DNA of 64,000 nucleotides. Origin: Lentihominibacter hominis. Lineage in GTDB: Bacteria; Bacillota; Clostridia; Peptostreptococcales; Anaerovoracaceae. The stretch covers positions 248,001 through 312,000 of the forward strand of contig NZ_JACRTA010000001.1 in the NCBI RefSeq assembly GCF_014385065.1, given 5' to 3'. Position numbers and translations under genes: made by a program. Positions 62,443-64,000 of the stretch are shown here, piece by piece (position 1 is the first letter of the stretch; every line of letters starts with the position of its first letter). The notes under the pieces are model-generated. The model saw only the letters and a program-made list of their open reading frames with translations. It searched no databases and had not been told where the DNA came from.

Positions 62443-63552
62443 TTATTTGATCTGATCCGTAATAAATTCTGCCAGCTTATCGGTACATGCGCTTTGGTTC
62501 TCCACATACTTGTGAGAAAAAGCTTTTATCCTATCGATACTATAATCATCAGCAGCTACAGCTTCAGCCAGAACACGGGGATCCGCAGAAATCACTCCTG
62601 GCATCTCCGCATCATAATCCATATAAAAATCACGTTCTTCGCCATATGTCTCATAATCAAAAGTATAAAAAAACAATGGTTTTCCTATTATTGCAGCTTC
62701 AAAAATTATTGCAGAATAGTCACAGATAACATAATCAGCCGCAAACAACATTTCCAATGTTGTAAATTTATTATCAACTACACCAGTTTCAGAATTTACT
62801 TGCATCAGAGGATGTTTCTTTAGCACAAAAATATATTGAGAATCTGAAAAAGCCGCAGCAAGGTTCTGCACAGCCTCTGAAATATTTCTGTCCACTCTGA
62901 GCGTAGGTGCATAAACAACTACCTTCTTTTCTCTGAACTCAGGATACTCATCATAAATACGCCTCAGGCAGTCTTCTTTAAAGGACCAGTCTGTAAGTTT
63001 ATCTACTCTTGGCAAAGTCATCACCTTCATATGCTTATCATCATATCCGAAAGCTTCCGCAAAGTTAGGCGCACATACTCTACTGCTGGTCAAAATATAT
63101 GTATAATTTCTATGCATCGAAAAAACATCAGCAAGTTTCGCATTTCTTCCTTCACCTTCACCGACTATACTAAACCCAAATTTTTTCAAAGATCCAAGAG
63201 CGTGCCACATCTGTATAACCACAAGAGATTCCCTCTGCTTGAGAGCACTAACACTTATACAATAAGAATCCAACACCACAACCTTAGACGTAGCAATATG
63301 GTACATCTGCTTAAAAACATGAAAACAATATCCGATCTTTGAAAAAATTCCGCCTTCTAGTTTCTTACAAAGAAAAACCTGCTCCAAACCCGGATCCTTT
63401 CTTCTGATCGACCGCTCCAAAAGCTCCATATCTTCAGATTTTTTATCAGACTGCCTGCTCACAAAAGTAATCTTTTCTCCGACAGGAAAAAGTTTCATTA
63501 TGCTATAGATCATATTTAATATCGTCAGCAATACTTTCACTACAATTTTCAT
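62443..63552 (-). CDS. CDP-glycerol glycerophosphotransferase-like protein (TagB/TagF family)
   Basis: A 369-residue peripheral membrane transferase. Basic, hydrophobic N-terminus, then VIQMWHALGSLKKFG, VVYAPTLR, FVLKKHPLM and VICDYSAIIFEAAIIGKPL, all family motifs of the GT-B fold. Such enzymes transfer glycerol- or ribitol-phosphate to teichoic acid or to capsule/glycan. Its place beside a DegT-type aminotransferase gene hints at a surface polysaccharide locus continuing past the window. GGAGGG precedes the ATG. Confidence 0.87.
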   Translation of the reverse strand: MKIVVKVLLTILNMIYSIMKLFPVGEKITFVSRQSDKKSEDMELLERSIRRKDPGLEQVFLCKKLEGGIFSKIGYCFHVFKQMYHIATSKVVVLDSYCISVSALKQRESLVVIQMWHALGSLKKFGFSIVGEGEGRNAKLADVFSMHRNYTYILTSSRVCAPNFAEAFGYDDKHMKVMTLPRVDKLTDWSFKEDCLRRIYDEYPEFREKKVVVYAPTLRVDRNISEAVQNLAAAFSDSQYIFVLKKHPLMQVNSETGVVDNKFTTLEMLFAADYVICDYSAIIFEAAIIGKPLFFYTFDYETYGEERDFYMDYDAEMPGVISADPRVLAEAVAADDYSIDRIKAFSHKYVENQSACTDKLAEFITDQIK

Positions 63553-63828
63553 TCTGCCCTCCGCAATAGTATACCTGTGATATTTGCAAGTTCTTCATCT
63601 TACCTATAATCAGTTATTTATTATACCATATATTTGAAATATCAAGCAATCTAATAGCTATGTATATTATGTGATGATTGTGTAGAATTAATATCAGAAA
63701 AAAATCTCCTGATTAATAAACTAACCGCAAGAAATGATAATGAGGAGTATATAAACTCCTCATTAATTTATTCAATACAAAATTCAATTTATACTATTAT
63801 TTTAATAACGACTAAAACAATTTACCTG
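63553..63828. other. Intergenic stretch with one weak hairpin
   Basis: AT-rich, 276 bp. A hairpin (TAATGAGGAGT with ACTCCTCATTA, about 63738-63766) could end the aminotransferase gene but lacks a good T-run on the reverse strand. No gene seen. Confidence 0.5.
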
Positions 63829-64000
63829 TTATAACATTTTAGCTTTTATAGCTTTCACTACTTTTTCTATATCCTCATCAGTCAAATACGGATGTATTGG
63901 AAGCGACAGCACAGTATCGCACAGCTTCATTGTATTAGAAAACTCCGAGTCGTTATAAGGATTTGCTGCAAAAGCTTCCTGTTTATGCATAGCTTTAGGA
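63829..64000 (-). CDS. DegT/DnrJ/EryC1-type sugar aminotransferase, C-terminal part
   Basis: The last 56 codons of a gene that continues past the window. The reading frame ends LCDTVLSLPIHPYLTDEDIEKVVKAIKAKML, the standard C-terminus of PLP-dependent sugar aminotransferases of the DegT family, where LSLPIHP is highly conserved. Substrate unknown; a surface-glycan role fits its neighbour. Confidence 0.85.
   Translation of the reverse strand, partial: PKAMHKQEAFAANPYNDSEFSNTMKLCDTVLSLPIHPYLTDEDIEKVVKAIKAKML

Overview
The window comes from the chromosome of a low-G+C, spore-forming, anaerobic member of the Clostridia. The evidence is the sporulation sigma factors F, G, E and K together with SpoIIAA/AB and SpoIIGA, a superoxide reductase, a hybrid-cluster protein, Feo iron uptake, and AT-rich intergenic DNA with Firmicute ribosome-binding sites. 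I do not name a species.

Layout. Positions 1-554 hold a reverse-strand tRNA cluster (Gln partial, His, Cys, Asp, Val, Met). Positions 716-7214 are an iron region: feoAB, a DUF3793-flavodoxin operon, and a four-gene operon (Fur-like regulator, 26-residue membrane peptide, DUF6110 protein, P1B ATPase) whose order resembles the fezXAB ferrosome locus. Two promoters in this region carry the same TTAG-N6-CTAA inverted repeat over their -10 boxes. Next come a TasA-like exported protein, a CarD-like regulator, an unknown 36-codon gene with its own promoter and terminator, tRNA-Arg, the spoIIA operon, the sulfur-transfer pair (cysteine desulfurase and ThiI), RNase Y, and cell-wall and division genes (RodA, MinD-like, PBP2, RadC). 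SigK, a second class B PBP, DUF1015, Cmk, NrdR and YlmC follow, then a riboswitch-controlled Na+/Ala-Gly symporter, a trigger-factor-like lipoprotein, a small alarmone synthetase and an amino-acid permease. SigG is separated from spoIIGA-sigE by a complete argCJBD operon with two ArgR boxes. A LuxR-type membrane regulator and a lipoprotein carboxylesterase precede the mobile element.

Positions 41206-52260 form an 11.06-kb integrated mobilizable element carrying tet(O). It contains TnpV, the Tet(O) attenuator and gene, a zinc-ribbon peptide, three sigma-like proteins, a RepA-like ATPase, repeats flanking a likely origin, a MobV relaxase, a ParB-like protein, a PC4-like protein and a large serine recombinase. 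It lies in the last codons of the esterase gene between 10-bp direct repeats. Joining the flanks restores an esterase reading frame ending at 52274.

After the element come infC-rpmI-rplT with an L20-type leader, superoxide reductase, thioredoxin, a CoA-acylating aldehyde dehydrogenase, LexA, Hcp, a MoxR/CoxE-type pair, a membrane protein, a TagB/TagF-like glycerophosphotransferase and the 3' end of a DegT-type aminotransferase.

All family assignments come from reading motifs and from recall; no database search was run.
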